Assembly: GCF_003674095.1 (NCBI RefSeq)
Contig: NZ_RDBF01000011.1
Coordinates: 62,001-126,000 of the forward strand
Direction of reading: 5' to 3'
DNA from: Aeromicrobium phragmitis
GTDB lineage: Bacteria > Actinomycetota > Actinomycetes > Propionibacteriales > Nocardioidaceae
Length of the DNA: 64,000 nt
Position numbers and translations under genes: made by a program. The notes below the pieces were generated by a model. The model was not told the DNA's origin. It ran no database searches and saw only the letters and a list, made by a program, of their open reading frames with translations. Each line of letters opens with the position of its first letter. Position 1 is the stretch's first letter. Of this stretch, positions 7,856-16,936 are shown piece by piece.

Positions 7856-9366
7856 GTTCGTCCCTCAACGCCGCCCGCCGCGCCCGCGACCTGGAGCGAC
7901 TCGACGCTGCCCCGGCCGTCGACCTCGTCGTCGTCGGCGGCGGGATCACCGGCGTCGGCGTGGCACTCGACGCCGCGACCCGGGGGCTCTCGGTCGTGCT
8001 GCTCGAGCAGCACGACCTCGCCTTCGGCACGAGCCGCTGGAGCTCCAAGCTGGTCCACGGGGGTCTGCGCTACCTCGGCACCGGTGACGTCGCCGTCGCG
8101 TACGAGAGCGCCATCGAGCGGCATCGCCTGATGACGACGATCGCGCCCCACCTCATCCGTCCGCTGCCGCAGGTCTTCCCGCTGATGCCGACGATGAGCC
8201 CGGGCCACGCCGCGCTCGTGCGGGCCGGTCACTGGGGCGGCGATGTGCTCCGCACGGTGGCGAGAACGCCCTCGCGTCTGCTGCCGCGACCGGATCGGAT
8301 CGACGCGCACGCCGTCGGCGAGTACGCGCCCGCGGTGCGTCGCGAGGGGCTGCGCGGGGGCCTGCGCTTCTGGGACGGCCAGCTCGTCGACGACGCGCGG
8401 CTCGTGGTCGCCGTCGCACGCACCGCTGCCCATCACGGCGCCACCATCCTCACCCGGTGCCGGGCGGTCGAGGCCAGCGGAGCGGGTGTGCGGGTGCGCG
8501 ACGAGCTCAGCGGCACGGAGTTCGACCTCGCCGCCCGCGCCGTCGTCAACGCCGCTGGGGTGTGGGCCGGCGGACTCAGCGACGACATCAGCCTGCGGCC
8601 CAGCCGCGGCACGCATCTGGTCGTCGACCAGAGCGTGTTCGGCGGCCTCACCGCTTCGCTGACGGTGCCGGTCCCCGGCTCGAGCACGCGTTTCGTGTTC
8701 GCGCTGCCCGCACCGCTGGGCCGCGTGTACATCGGCCTCACTGACGAGGAGGCGCCCGGGCCGGTGCCGGACGTGCCGGTCGCCTCCGAGGCCGAGATCG
8801 ACTTTCTGCTCGACACCATCAATCAGGCACTCGCGCGGCCGCTGAACCGAAGCGCCCTCCTCGGGACGTTCGCGGGCCTGCGTCCGTTGCTCGCCGCCGA
8901 CTCCGGTCACACGGCCGATGTGTCCCGCCGCCACGTCGTGCATCGCGACGCGGACGGGCTCGTGACGGTCGTCGGCGGCAAGCTCACCACATATCGGAGG
9001 ATGGCCCAGGACGCCGTCGATGCCGCGGTGGCGTGGTCCGGACTGTGCGCGCGGCCCTGTCAGACGAGACGCGTTCCTCTCGTCGGTGCCGGTGACGCCC
9101 GCGATCCGCGCGCCTCGCCCGAGCTGCTGCGTCGCCATGGCAGCGAGGCCGGTGCAGTGCTCGACATCGCCGCCGGCGACCCGATCGTGCTCCACCCCGT
9201 CGCCCCGGATCTTCCGGTGTCGATGGCGGAGCTGGTGTTCGCGGTGCGGCACGAAGGTGCCCTCGACGTCGACGATCTGCTCGACCGGCGCACCCGGATC
9301 GGGCTCGTGTCCGGCGATCGTGCACGCGCTCGTGACGCCGCCGCCCAGGCCTTCGACCTCGCCTGA
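7852..9366 (+). CDS. glpD: FAD-dependent glycerol-3-phosphate dehydrogenase
   Basis: A 504-residue membrane-associated flavoenzyme that oxidises sn-glycerol 3-phosphate to DHAP and feeds electrons to quinones. The Rossmann motif VVVGGGITGVG is at residues 27-37, followed by FGTSRWSSKLVHGGLRYL, diagnostic of GlpD, and VTVVGGKLTTYRRMAQDAVD late in the FAD domain. The small C-terminal helical domain is present, so length is normal. ATG 7852 overlaps the tetR stop (ATGA). With the AGPS-like enzyme and the lipid kinase, it forms a glycerolipid/DHAP cluster. Confidence 0.95.
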   Translation: MSSSLNAARRARDLERLDAAPAVDLVVVGGGITGVGVALDAATRGLSVVLLEQHDLAFGTSRWSSKLVHGGLRYLGTGDVAVAYESAIERHRLMTTIAPHLIRPLPQVFPLMPTMSPGHAALVRAGHWGGDVLRTVARTPSRLLPRPDRIDAHAVGEYAPAVRREGLRGGLRFWDGQLVDDARLVVAVARTAAHHGATILTRCRAVEASGAGVRVRDELSGTEFDLAARAVVNAAGVWAGGLSDDISLRPSRGTHLVVDQSVFGGLTASLTVPVPGSSTRFVFALPAPLGRVYIGLTDEEAPGPVPDVPVASEAEIDFLLDTINQALARPLNRSALLGTFAGLRPLLAADSGHTADVSRRHVVHRDADGLVTVVGGKLTTYRRMAQDAVDAAVAWSGLCARPCQTRRVPLVGAGDARDPRASPELLRRHGSEAGAVLDIAAGDPIVLHPVAPDLPVSMAELVFAVRHEGALDVDDLLDRRTRIGLVSGDRARARDAAAQAFDLA

Positions 9367-9378
9367 GACGATGCGGCG

Positions 9379-10104
9379 ATGGAGTGGAACCGAGGCGCGA
9401 GCCTGACCCCGGAGCATCGGGATCGCTTCCGTGCCGCCGGGGTCGACGCCGGGCGGCTCGACACGTTGGATTGGCGGCAGGCCGAGGGCGACTGGCCGTC
9501 CTGGTGGTCCGACCTCGGCAACGCCTTGTACGTGGCACCCGGGGCACGCCTGCCCGACGCCGTGGTCGCGCAGCTCGTGACCTTCCCGTTCCGGGACGCG
9601 CTCCTGGCGATCGGCGGACCGATGGACCACGTGACCTCGCTCCTGCTCGGTGGAGACGGCGCGACCGTCTTCATCGACGAGGGATGCGTACTCACCGCGG
9701 GGGAAGTCTACTGCGGCGCGGATTCGCAGGTCGTCCTGCACGGTCCGCTCCTGGCGACCCGCTGCGCGGTGGTCGACGCGCGTAACGGCGGTTCGGTCGT
9801 CGTCGACGGCGACCAATTGTGGGCGGCGAACGTGTACGTCGCGACCGACGACATGCATCGGCTCGAGGACCTTCACACCGGTGAGCGCATCAATCCCTAC
9901 GGCGCCTCGATCCGCATCCGTCGCCACGTCTGGCTGTGTCGGGACGCGGTGGTGACCGGGCACGTCGAGATCGGCGAGGGCGCCTGCGTCGGTATGCGCA
10001 GCATCGTGCGCGGTCAGAAGGTGCCCGCGCACAGCGTCGTCGCCGGCGCTCCTGCCCGCGTCGTCCGGGAGAGCGTCACCTGGGACTACCCCGACCGCCC
10101 ATAA
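9379..10104 (+). CDS. Hexapeptide-repeat (left-handed beta-helix) acyltransferase-like protein
   Basis: A 241-residue protein whose second half is built from hexapeptide-like turns (IDEGCVLTAGEVYCG, VWLCRDAVVTGHVEIGEGA, CVGMRSIVRGQKVPAHSVVAGAPARVV), the signature of trimeric left-handed beta-helix acyltransferases. The closing VVAGAPARVVRE segment is the usual end of the sugar or serine O-acetyltransferase group. The first 80 residues are less conserved. ATG 9379 is 12 bases after glpD. The acceptor cannot be told; a cell-wall sugar is one option. Confidence 0.75.
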   Translation: MEWNRGASLTPEHRDRFRAAGVDAGRLDTLDWRQAEGDWPSWWSDLGNALYVAPGARLPDAVVAQLVTFPFRDALLAIGGPMDHVTSLLLGGDGATVFIDEGCVLTAGEVYCGADSQVVLHGPLLATRCAVVDARNGGSVVVDGDQLWAANVYVATDDMHRLEDLHTGERINPYGASIRIRRHVWLCRDAVVTGHVEIGEGACVGMRSIVRGQKVPAHSVVAGAPARVVRESVTWDYPDRP

Positions 10105-10128
10105 CCGCAGCGAACCACCGCGGCGATC

Positions 10129-10510
10129 GGTGGTCGAGCAGCGACCGCCCTTCGATACGCCGCTCGTTCCTCGCGGCTACTCAGGAACCGGAACGAGGGA
10201 GCAATGGAGCCGTGGCAATGAGGGCGTAGCCGCCGCGGAGCGAGACCAACCAACGCGAGGTGGTCTCGATACGGCCTCCGCAGGGCTCCGGCCTACTCGA
10301 CCAGCTACAGCGCACTTAGGTGGTCGAGCAGCGACCGCCCTTCGATACGCCGCTCGTTCCTCGCGGCTACTCAGGAACCGGAACGAGGGCGCAATGGAGC
10401 CGTGGCAATGAGGGCGTAGCCGCCGCGGAGCGAGACCAACCAACGCGACGTGGTCTCGATACGGTCGGTCGCTGAGCGACCTTCCTACTCGACCAGCTAC
10501 AGCGCACTTA
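10129..10510. repeat. Tandem duplication of a palindromic repeat unit (190 + 192 bp)
   Basis: Two adjacent copies, 10129-10318 and 10319-10510, are nearly identical and both end in CAGCTACAGCGCACTTA. They differ by a few point changes and by one replaced stretch of about 25 bases near 10462-10487 (CGGTCGGTCGCTGAGCGAC in copy 2). Each copy holds TGGTCGAG ends, an inner half-unit TGGTCTCGATACGG, and CCTACTCGACC. Neither copy carries a convincing gene. Confidence 0.85.
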
Positions 10511-10614
10511 GGTGGTCGAGTAGCGACCGAGGAACGAGGGAGCGTATCGAGACCACGTCGGGTGACCGGGTCTCGATACGGCCTCCGCAGAGCTCCGGCC
10601 TACTCGACCACCTA
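10509..10614. repeat. 106-bp MITE-like palindromic element, copy A
   Basis: The ends are a perfect 15-bp inverted repeat, TAGGTGGTCGAGTAG at 10509-10523 and CTACTCGACCACCTA at 10600-10614. A nested inner pair (GTATCGAGACC and GGTCTCGATAC) makes the whole element foldable. The same architecture recurs at 32326-32433. No coding capacity. Confidence 0.85.
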
Positions 10615-10622
10615 AGACTGGC

Positions 10623-10675
10623 GAGGTGGTCTCGATACGGCTGCTCGCAGAGCTCGCTGCCTACTCGACCACCTA
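10623..10675. repeat. Half-unit of the same palindromic repeat family
   Basis: This is a single half-element: it starts with GAGGTGGTCTCGATACGG and ends with CTACTCGACCACCTA (10661-10675), identical to the right end of the 106-bp element next to it. It extends the repeat cluster to nearly 550 bases between the acyltransferase gene and metQ. Confidence 0.75.
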
Positions 10676-10755
10676 TGGCGACTCCGCGTGGGCGAGGCGT
10701 TGGTCACGTTGGGGCGGTATGAGCGTCTCACTGAGCGAGACGGCCGGGCGTGCGC

Positions 10756-10835
10756 GGTCACGTGTTCGTAACGTCGAAGTCGCGCCTCGGCCACCCTCCG
10801 TGGCGTGCTTCCCCCGGTTCGGCCACCAGCCGAAA
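10756..10835 (+). ncRNA. Possible SAM riboswitch (SAM-IV-like) before metQNI
   Basis: The leader contains, in the order of SAM-IV-type riboswitches, GGTCACG, then ACGTCGAAG, then CTCGGCCACCCTCC, then GTGGCGTGCTTCCCCCGG, then TTCGGCC. This resembles the actinobacterial consensus (GGTCA..GAG, CGTCAAG, GGCAACCCTCC, GTGC..CCCGG, TGACC), although the closing stem is imperfect (GGTC with GGCC) and GGCAACC is GGCCACC. The downstream methionine importer fits. I could not fold it or run a covariance model. Confidence 0.4.
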
Positions 10836-10847
10836 AGAAAGGACGTC

Positions 10848-11765
10848 ATGTCTTCGGATCAGAACCTCATCGAGGCGCCCAAGAAGCGCACCGGCCTCAT
10901 CATCGCGATCGTCATCGTGGTCCTGGCCCTGATCGCAGGCGGTGTCTTCGCGCTGACCCGCGGCGGCGGTGACGAGGAGACCGTGCGCATCGGTGTCGTC
11001 GGTGCCAGCGATCCCTACTGGGAGACCTACAAGCAGGCCGCCGCCGACGAGGGCATCGACGTGGAGATCGTCGACTTCGCGGAGTACACGCAGCCGAACC
11101 CGGCGCTCGCCGAGGGCGACCTCGATCTCAACCAGTTCCAGCACATCGTGTACCTCGCCGACTACAACGTCGCCAACGACCAGAACCTCGTGCCGGTCGG
11201 TGCCACGGCGATCTACCCGCTCGGCCTGTACTCGCTCCAGCACGACTCCGTGGAGGACATCCCCGAGGGCGGCACCGTCGCGGTCCCGAACGACCCGAGT
11301 AACCAGGCGCGTGCGCTGATCATCCTGCAGTCGGCCGGGCTCATCGAGTTGAGCGACGGCGGCACGATCTTCTCCGACCTCGCCGATATCGACGAGGCTG
11401 CATCGCAGGTCCAGGTGCAGGCGCTCAACGCCGAGATCACCGCCACCTCGTTGCAGGACCTCGACGCGGCGGTCATCAATAACGACTTCGTCGAGCGGGC
11501 CGGTCTGAAGTTCGAGGACGCCATCGCCCAGGACGACCCGTCCGACCCGGCCGCGCTGCCCTACGTCAACATCTTCGCCGCCCGTGCGGAGGACAAGGAC
11601 AACGAGACGTACGCCAAGCTCGTCGAGATCTACCAGAACTCGCAGGAGGTGCTCGACGGCGTGCAGGAGGTTTCCGGCGGCACGGCCGAATTCGTGACGA
11701 CGTCGCCGGAGGATCTGCAGCAGTCGCTCGAAGACGTCGAGCAGGTCACCCGCGAGAACCAGTAA
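10848..11765 (+). CDS. metQ: Methionine ABC transporter substrate-binding protein (MetQ/NlpA family)
   Basis: A 305-residue extracytoplasmic methionine-binding protein. ATG 10848 follows AAGAAAGGA. Instead of a lipobox Cys, the N-terminus has a hydrophobic anchor (residues about 17-37, LIIAIVIVVLALIAGGVF), so it is probably held by a transmembrane helix. The NlpA/MetQ domain begins with VRIGVVGASDPYWE and contains DLDLNQFQHIVYL, GLYSLQHDSVEDIPEGGTVA, and NDPSNQARALIIL, all typical of MetQ. It is the first gene of metQ-metN-metI, with metN nine bases downstream. Confidence 0.92.
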   Translation: MSSDQNLIEAPKKRTGLIIAIVIVVLALIAGGVFALTRGGGDEETVRIGVVGASDPYWETYKQAAADEGIDVEIVDFAEYTQPNPALAEGDLDLNQFQHIVYLADYNVANDQNLVPVGATAIYPLGLYSLQHDSVEDIPEGGTVAVPNDPSNQARALIILQSAGLIELSDGGTIFSDLADIDEAASQVQVQALNAEITATSLQDLDAAVINNDFVERAGLKFEDAIAQDDPSDPAALPYVNIFAARAEDKDNETYAKLVEIYQNSQEVLDGVQEVSGGTAEFVTTSPEDLQQSLEDVEQVTRENQ

Positions 11766-11774
11766 AGTCGGCGA

Positions 11775-12797
11775 GTGGCTCTCATCGAACTGCGGGACGT
11801 CGCCAAGACGTATCCGCCGAGGCGCCGAGGAGGTGACCCCGTCCTGGCCGTGGACGGGGTCACCCTCGACGTGAACGAAGGCGAGATCCTCGGCGTCGTC
11901 GGCTACTCCGGTGCCGGCAAGTCGACCCTCGCCCGGTTGATCAACGCGCTCGAGCCGGTCACTCGCGGCACCGTCACGGTCGCCGGGCAGGAGCTGACCC
12001 GGCTGTCCGAGGGCGAACTGCAGAAGGTGCGCCGCGGGATCGGCATGATCTTCCAGCAGTTCAACCTCTTCCACTCGCGCACTGTGTGGGGCAACATCGC
12101 GTATCCGCTCAAGGTCGCGGGCGTCCCGACGAGCCAGCACCAGGCGCGGATCTCCGAACTGCTGCACTTCGTGGGACTCGCCGACAAGGCACACAATTAC
12201 CCCGAGCAGCTGTCGGGCGGTCAGAAGCAGCGCGTCGGCATCGCCCGTGCGCTGGCGGCGTCGCCCAAGATCCTGCTCGCCGACGAGGCGACGAGCGCCC
12301 TCGACCCGGAGACGACGCAGGACGTCGTCGATCTCCTGCGCAGGGTCAATCGTGAACTGGGCGTCACGATCGTCGTGATCACCCACGAGATGGAAGTCGT
12401 CAAGAACCTCGCGCACCGGGTGGTGGTGATGGAGAACGGCACCGTCGTGGAGTCGGGTTCGACGTTCGATGTCTTCGCCGAGCCCGGTCATCAGGTCACC
12501 CGGCGCTTCGTGCGCACCGTGGTCGACGACGTCCCGTCCGAATCGGTCGTCGCGGAACTGCGGCGCCGCCATCCGGGACGTCTGGTGACGGTGGCCTTCC
12601 GCGAAGGCTCGGTCTCTCAGGCCGAGGTCTTCGGCGAGCTGATCTCCCGTGGGGTCGGCTTCCAACTGGTGTACGGCGGGATCGAAGAGGTCCAGGGCCG
12701 CACCTTCGGCAACCTCACGATCGAGTTGACCGGCGACCGGGTGGACGAGGCGCTGCGCGCGTTGTCCGAGCGGGTGGCCGTGCGGGAGGTGATCTGA
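11775..12797 (+). CDS. metN: Methionine ABC transporter ATP-binding protein
   Basis: A 340-residue ATPase of the D/L-methionine importer. Walker A GYSGAGKST is at 43-51, then the signature LSGGQKQRV, Walker B ILLADEATSALD and the switch His in VITHEM. The C-terminal NIL domain (about residues 262-340) is the regulatory domain by which internal methionine inhibits transport. GTG 11775 is the start that gives the usual MALIELRDVAKTY. The stop overlaps the metI ATG by one base. Confidence 0.95.
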   Translation: MALIELRDVAKTYPPRRRGGDPVLAVDGVTLDVNEGEILGVVGYSGAGKSTLARLINALEPVTRGTVTVAGQELTRLSEGELQKVRRGIGMIFQQFNLFHSRTVWGNIAYPLKVAGVPTSQHQARISELLHFVGLADKAHNYPEQLSGGQKQRVGIARALAASPKILLADEATSALDPETTQDVVDLLRRVNRELGVTIVVITHEMEVVKNLAHRVVVMENGTVVESGSTFDVFAEPGHQVTRRFVRTVVDDVPSESVVAELRRRHPGRLVTVAFREGSVSQAEVFGELISRGVGFQLVYGGIEEVQGRTFGNLTIELTGDRVDEALRALSERVAVREVI

Positions 12798-13456
12798 TGG
12801 ATCGCGTCATCGAACTCGGCCCGCAGTTCCTCGAGGCCACGATCGAGACGATCGTGCTCGTGGCGGTCGGTGTCACCGTCGGCGGTCTGCTCGGCCTGAT
12901 CGTCGGCACCGGGCTCTACGTCACGCGCAAGGGCGGCCTGCTGTCCAACGGCGTGGTCAACCTCCTGCTGAACATCGTGGTGAACGTGTTCCGCCCGATC
13001 CCGTTCATCCTGCTCGCGGTCGGTCTGCAGCCGTTCGTCCGTCAGGTGTTCGGCGTCGGTATCGGCAACGTCGCGGCGGCCGTCGTCATCGTCTTCGCGG
13101 CTGCCTTCGGCATCGCGCGTATCGTCGAGCAGAACCTCGTGTCGGTTCCGCCAGGAGTGCTCGAGGCCGCTCGCGCCATGGGCGCGAGCCGCACCCGGGT
13201 GATCTTCACGGTGCTGCTGCCCGAGGCGTTCGGCCCGCTGATCCTCGGCTACACCTTCGCGTTCGTCGCAATCGTGGACATGACCGCGATCGTGGGAACG
13301 ATCGGCGCCGGCGGACTGGGTAACCTGGCGCTCCAGTACGGCTACCGCCAGTTCAACCCCTGGGTCACGTGGTCGGCCATCCTGATCGTCATCGTGATCG
13401 TGCAGCTGGGCCAGTTCGCCGGTAACGCGGGCGCGCGCAAGGTCCTGCGTCGCTGA
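12797..13456 (+). CDS. metI: Methionine ABC transporter permease
   Basis: A 219-residue inner-membrane permease with five predicted membrane spans. It carries the EAA coupling loop (LEAARAMGASRTRVIFTVLL) and the family segment FAFVAIVDMTAIVGTIGAGG followed by LGNLALQYGYRQF. It is translationally coupled to metN (TGATG overlap) and completes the MetQNI importer. Confidence 0.95.
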   Translation: MDRVIELGPQFLEATIETIVLVAVGVTVGGLLGLIVGTGLYVTRKGGLLSNGVVNLLLNIVVNVFRPIPFILLAVGLQPFVRQVFGVGIGNVAAAVVIVFAAAFGIARIVEQNLVSVPPGVLEAARAMGASRTRVIFTVLLPEAFGPLILGYTFAFVAIVDMTAIVGTIGAGGLGNLALQYGYRQFNPWVTWSAILIVIVIVQLGQFAGNAGARKVLRR

Positions 13457-13475
13457 TCGTCGCCTCGCAAGGGCA

Positions 13476-13504
13476 GTGACCGGCGTCACAAGGCCGGGTA
13501 TGCT
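13476..13504 (+). promoter_or_regulatory. Palindromic site plus -10 box for the GAF regulator
   Basis: AGTGACCGGCGTCACA, a 16-bp palindrome with GTGAC/GTCAC arms (13476-13489), lies just upstream of a TATGCT -10 box (13499-13504), which is seven bases before ATG 13512 (leaderless). A site of the same length and arms, TGTGACACCCATCACA, precedes the aldehyde dehydrogenase gene. Confidence 0.55.
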
Positions 13505-13511
13505 CGGGCCC

Positions 13512-14801
13512 ATGACGTCGGCGGCGGAGTTCGCGGTCCCGGCGGGAGTCGATCCCGTCGCGTTGTCGCGCCTGTTGCACGCGGCGCACGACGCCTTCGT
13601 GGCCGACGGCACCGCTCCGCCCGCGATCCGTTCGCTCGTGCGCGACTCATGGCAGCGCAGCGTCTCCGGCGGCGTCGATCCCGAGCGCAGCGTCGCGCCG
13701 ATCAGCATCGACGACGACGTGCTGGAGGAGATCCGCAGGGCGCACCCGCTGGCGGTGGCGATGCCGGTCGTTCGCCGGCTGCTCGTCGAGTCCGCCAGCG
13801 AGGCCGGTCTTCTCGTGGCGGTCAGCGACGCCGTCGGCCAGTTGCTGTGGGTCGAGGGAGCCGCGGAACTACGCCGCAAGGCCGAGCAGATGGCCTTCGT
13901 CCCGGGCGCCGACTGGAGCGAGCGACGGGTGGGCACCAACGCGCCGGGCACCGCTCTCGCGCTGAACCGACCGGTGCAGATCCTCGGCCCGGAGCACCTG
14001 GCGCGTCCCGTCACGCCGTGGAGCTGCTCCGCCGCGCCGATCCACGACCCTGACACCGGCGCGGTGCTCGGGGTCCTGGACCTCACGGGCGGACCCGAGG
14101 TCGCCTCGGCGCAGAGTCTCGGGCTGGTCCGGGCCACCGCGGCTGCGGTCGAAGCCGAGTTGCGTCTCGCGCGGTTCGAAGCCGCCGCCCCGGTGGCCTC
14201 CCGGACCGTCGCCGCGCCCGCGCCGCCGCGACTCGAGGTGCTCGGAGCGCGCTCCGGCGTCCTGCACCACGGCAGCACCACCACCCGGCTCACCCTGCGT
14301 CACAGTGAACTGCTGCTCCTGCTCTCGGAGTCCACCCGGGGGTACACGAGTGCCGAGCTCGGCGTCGCGCTGAGTGACCAGGACATCCCGGAGGTCACGA
14401 TCCGGGCCGAACTCTCCCGGCTGCGTGGCGTCCTCGGCCCGATCGAACTCGCCTCGCGGCCGTACCGCCTCGCCACCCGGCTCCGCTCCGATCTGCAGAC
14501 GCTTCGCGAACATCTGCGGCAGGGTCGGGTCCGTCAGGCCGTCGCGGCCTACCGGGGGCCGCTGCTCCCGGACTCGCAGGCGCCCGGCGTCGAGCAGATC
14601 CGTTCGGAGGTCCACGCGCTGGTGCGTTCGCACCTGCTGAGCTGCGATGACGCTGACGCCGTCCTGTCGTTCGCCGATGCGCCCTACGGGCGGGACGACT
14701 ACGACATGTGGCTCCACGCCGCAGAGATCCTGCCGATGTCCTCGCCCCGGGCCGCCCAGGTCAGCACCCATCTGGACCGGCTCGACGCGGAACTCGGCTG
14801 A
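13512..14801 (+). CDS. GAF-domain transcriptional regulator
   Basis: A 429-residue regulator. The N-terminal half resembles the sensor of AcoR-type activators: IRDSW-like RSLVRDSWQRSVSGGVDP, then a GAF domain (about 75-215, ending ICSAAPIHDP-like WSCSAAPIHDPDTGAVLGVL). There is no sigma-54-type AAA domain. The C-terminal third has a winged-helix-like part (TSAELGVALSDQDIPEVTIR to LRGVLGPIELASRPYRL) and a helical segment (LREHLRQGRVRQAVAAYRGP onward) that recalls the BTAD domain of SARP regulators. ATG 13512 is chosen because of the TATGCT box seven bases upstream. It lies before exaC-type aldehyde dehydrogenase plus DUF779, which it probably controls. Confidence 0.8.
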   Translation: MTSAAEFAVPAGVDPVALSRLLHAAHDAFVADGTAPPAIRSLVRDSWQRSVSGGVDPERSVAPISIDDDVLEEIRRAHPLAVAMPVVRRLLVESASEAGLLVAVSDAVGQLLWVEGAAELRRKAEQMAFVPGADWSERRVGTNAPGTALALNRPVQILGPEHLARPVTPWSCSAAPIHDPDTGAVLGVLDLTGGPEVASAQSLGLVRATAAAVEAELRLARFEAAAPVASRTVAAPAPPRLEVLGARSGVLHHGSTTTRLTLRHSELLLLLSESTRGYTSAELGVALSDQDIPEVTIRAELSRLRGVLGPIELASRPYRLATRLRSDLQTLREHLRQGRVRQAVAAYRGPLLPDSQAPGVEQIRSEVHALVRSHLLSCDDADAVLSFADAPYGRDDYDMWLHAAEILPMSSPRAAQVSTHLDRLDAELG

Positions 14802-14847
14802 GGTCGCAACCTCGCTGCAACGACCCCGCTTCTACCGTCGGCAGTGT

Positions 14848-14863
14848 TGTGACACCCATCACA
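14848..14863. promoter_or_regulatory. CRP-like palindrome TGTGA-N6-TCACA before aldehyde dehydrogenase
   Basis: TGTGACACCCATCACA is an exact match to the CRP/FNR-family consensus TGTGA-N6-TCACA and lies 20 bases before the ATG 14883. It shares its arms with the site in front of the adjacent GAF regulator. The protein that binds could be a CRP homologue or the GAF regulator itself. Confidence 0.6.
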
Positions 14864-14882
14864 CCTTGACGAAGGAGCCAGC

Positions 14883-16406
<1,524 letters not shown>

Positions 16407-16408
16407 TC

Positions 16409-16798
16409 ATGGGCACCCAACGGGTGGGGGTGACCCCGGAGGCGGCGGACCTGCTCCGCCGCCTCCGGGCAGATCACGACAAGCCGCTGATGTTCCATCA
16501 GTCCGGCGGATGTTGCGACGGGTCCGCTCCCATGTGTTACACCCAGGGCACGTTCCTCACGGGGTCGGCGGACGTGCTCCTCGGGGAGCTCGAGGTCGGG
16601 ACGCCCGAGCCGGTGCCCGTGTGGATCTCCAAGGCGCAGTTCGACTACTGGTCGCACACGCACATCACGATCGACGTCGTCCCCGGTCGGGGCGCTGGCT
16701 TCTCGATCGAGGGACCGACCGGACACCGCTTCATCATCCGCTCGCGCGTGTTCACCGAGGAGGAGACGGCCGACCTCGCGCCCGTGCGCACCGGGTGA
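16409..16798 (+). CDS. DUF779 family protein
   Basis: A 129-residue protein of the DUF779 family, almost always found beside ExaC-type aldehyde dehydrogenases. It has conserved Cys in FHQSGGCCDGSAPMCY (residues about 31-46), suggesting metal binding, and the late WSHTHITIDVVPGRGAGFSI segment. Its role is not established; a metal-dependent accessory function to the dehydrogenase is plausible. ATG 16409 is two bases past the upstream stop, so the two are cotranscribed. Confidence 0.88.
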   Translation: MGTQRVGVTPEAADLLRRLRADHDKPLMFHQSGGCCDGSAPMCYTQGTFLTGSADVLLGELEVGTPEPVPVWISKAQFDYWSHTHITIDVVPGRGAGFSIEGPTGHRFIIRSRVFTEEETADLAPVRTG

Positions 16799-16828
16799 CC
16801 GCCTCGCGTTCGCCGGTTCTACGCGGGG

Positions 16829-16846
16829 GTAACTTGTTGTTACACT
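16829..16846 (+). promoter_or_regulatory. Palindromic operator overlapping a leaderless promoter
   Basis: GTAACTTGTTGTTAC (16829-16843) has perfect GTAAC/GTTAC arms. Its right arm overlaps the -10 box TACACT (16841-16846), which stands six bases before ATG 16853. A bound repressor would block the promoter of the small ORF and the acyl-CoA synthetase. The binding protein is unknown; no regulator gene is adjacent. Confidence 0.55.
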
Positions 16847-16852
16847 CCCGGC

Positions 16853-16936
16853 ATGAGCGAGCGCCAGCGAGCGAACAGTGAACACCTCATGCCGACACCC
16901 GCGTATCGTGGGCTTCTCTTGCGGGTGGCGGCATGA
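16853..16936 (+). CDS. Possible 27-residue leader ORF before acyl-CoA synthetase
   Basis: ATG 16853 is six bases after a TACACT -10 box, the geometry of a leaderless mRNA. The frame runs 27 codons (MSERQRANSEHLMPTPAYRG and on to LLLRVAA) and its TGA overlaps the ATG of the acyl-CoA synthetase gene as ATGA. Such an arrangement would deliver ribosomes to the main gene by termination-reinitiation. The peptide has no recognised domain; it may matter only through its translation. Confidence 0.45.
   Translation: MSERQRANSEHLMPTPAYRGLLLRVAA

Noticed and set aside
7717-10032. An open frame of about 770 codons on the minus strand across glpD
   Set aside because: It is antisense to glpD and the hexapeptide acyltransferase gene and has no recognisable domain or plausible start.
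10129-10675. Repeat cluster considered as a CRISPR array
   Set aside because: Units are unequal (about 50, 106 and 190 bp), palindromic and contain no regular unique spacers; there are no cas genes.
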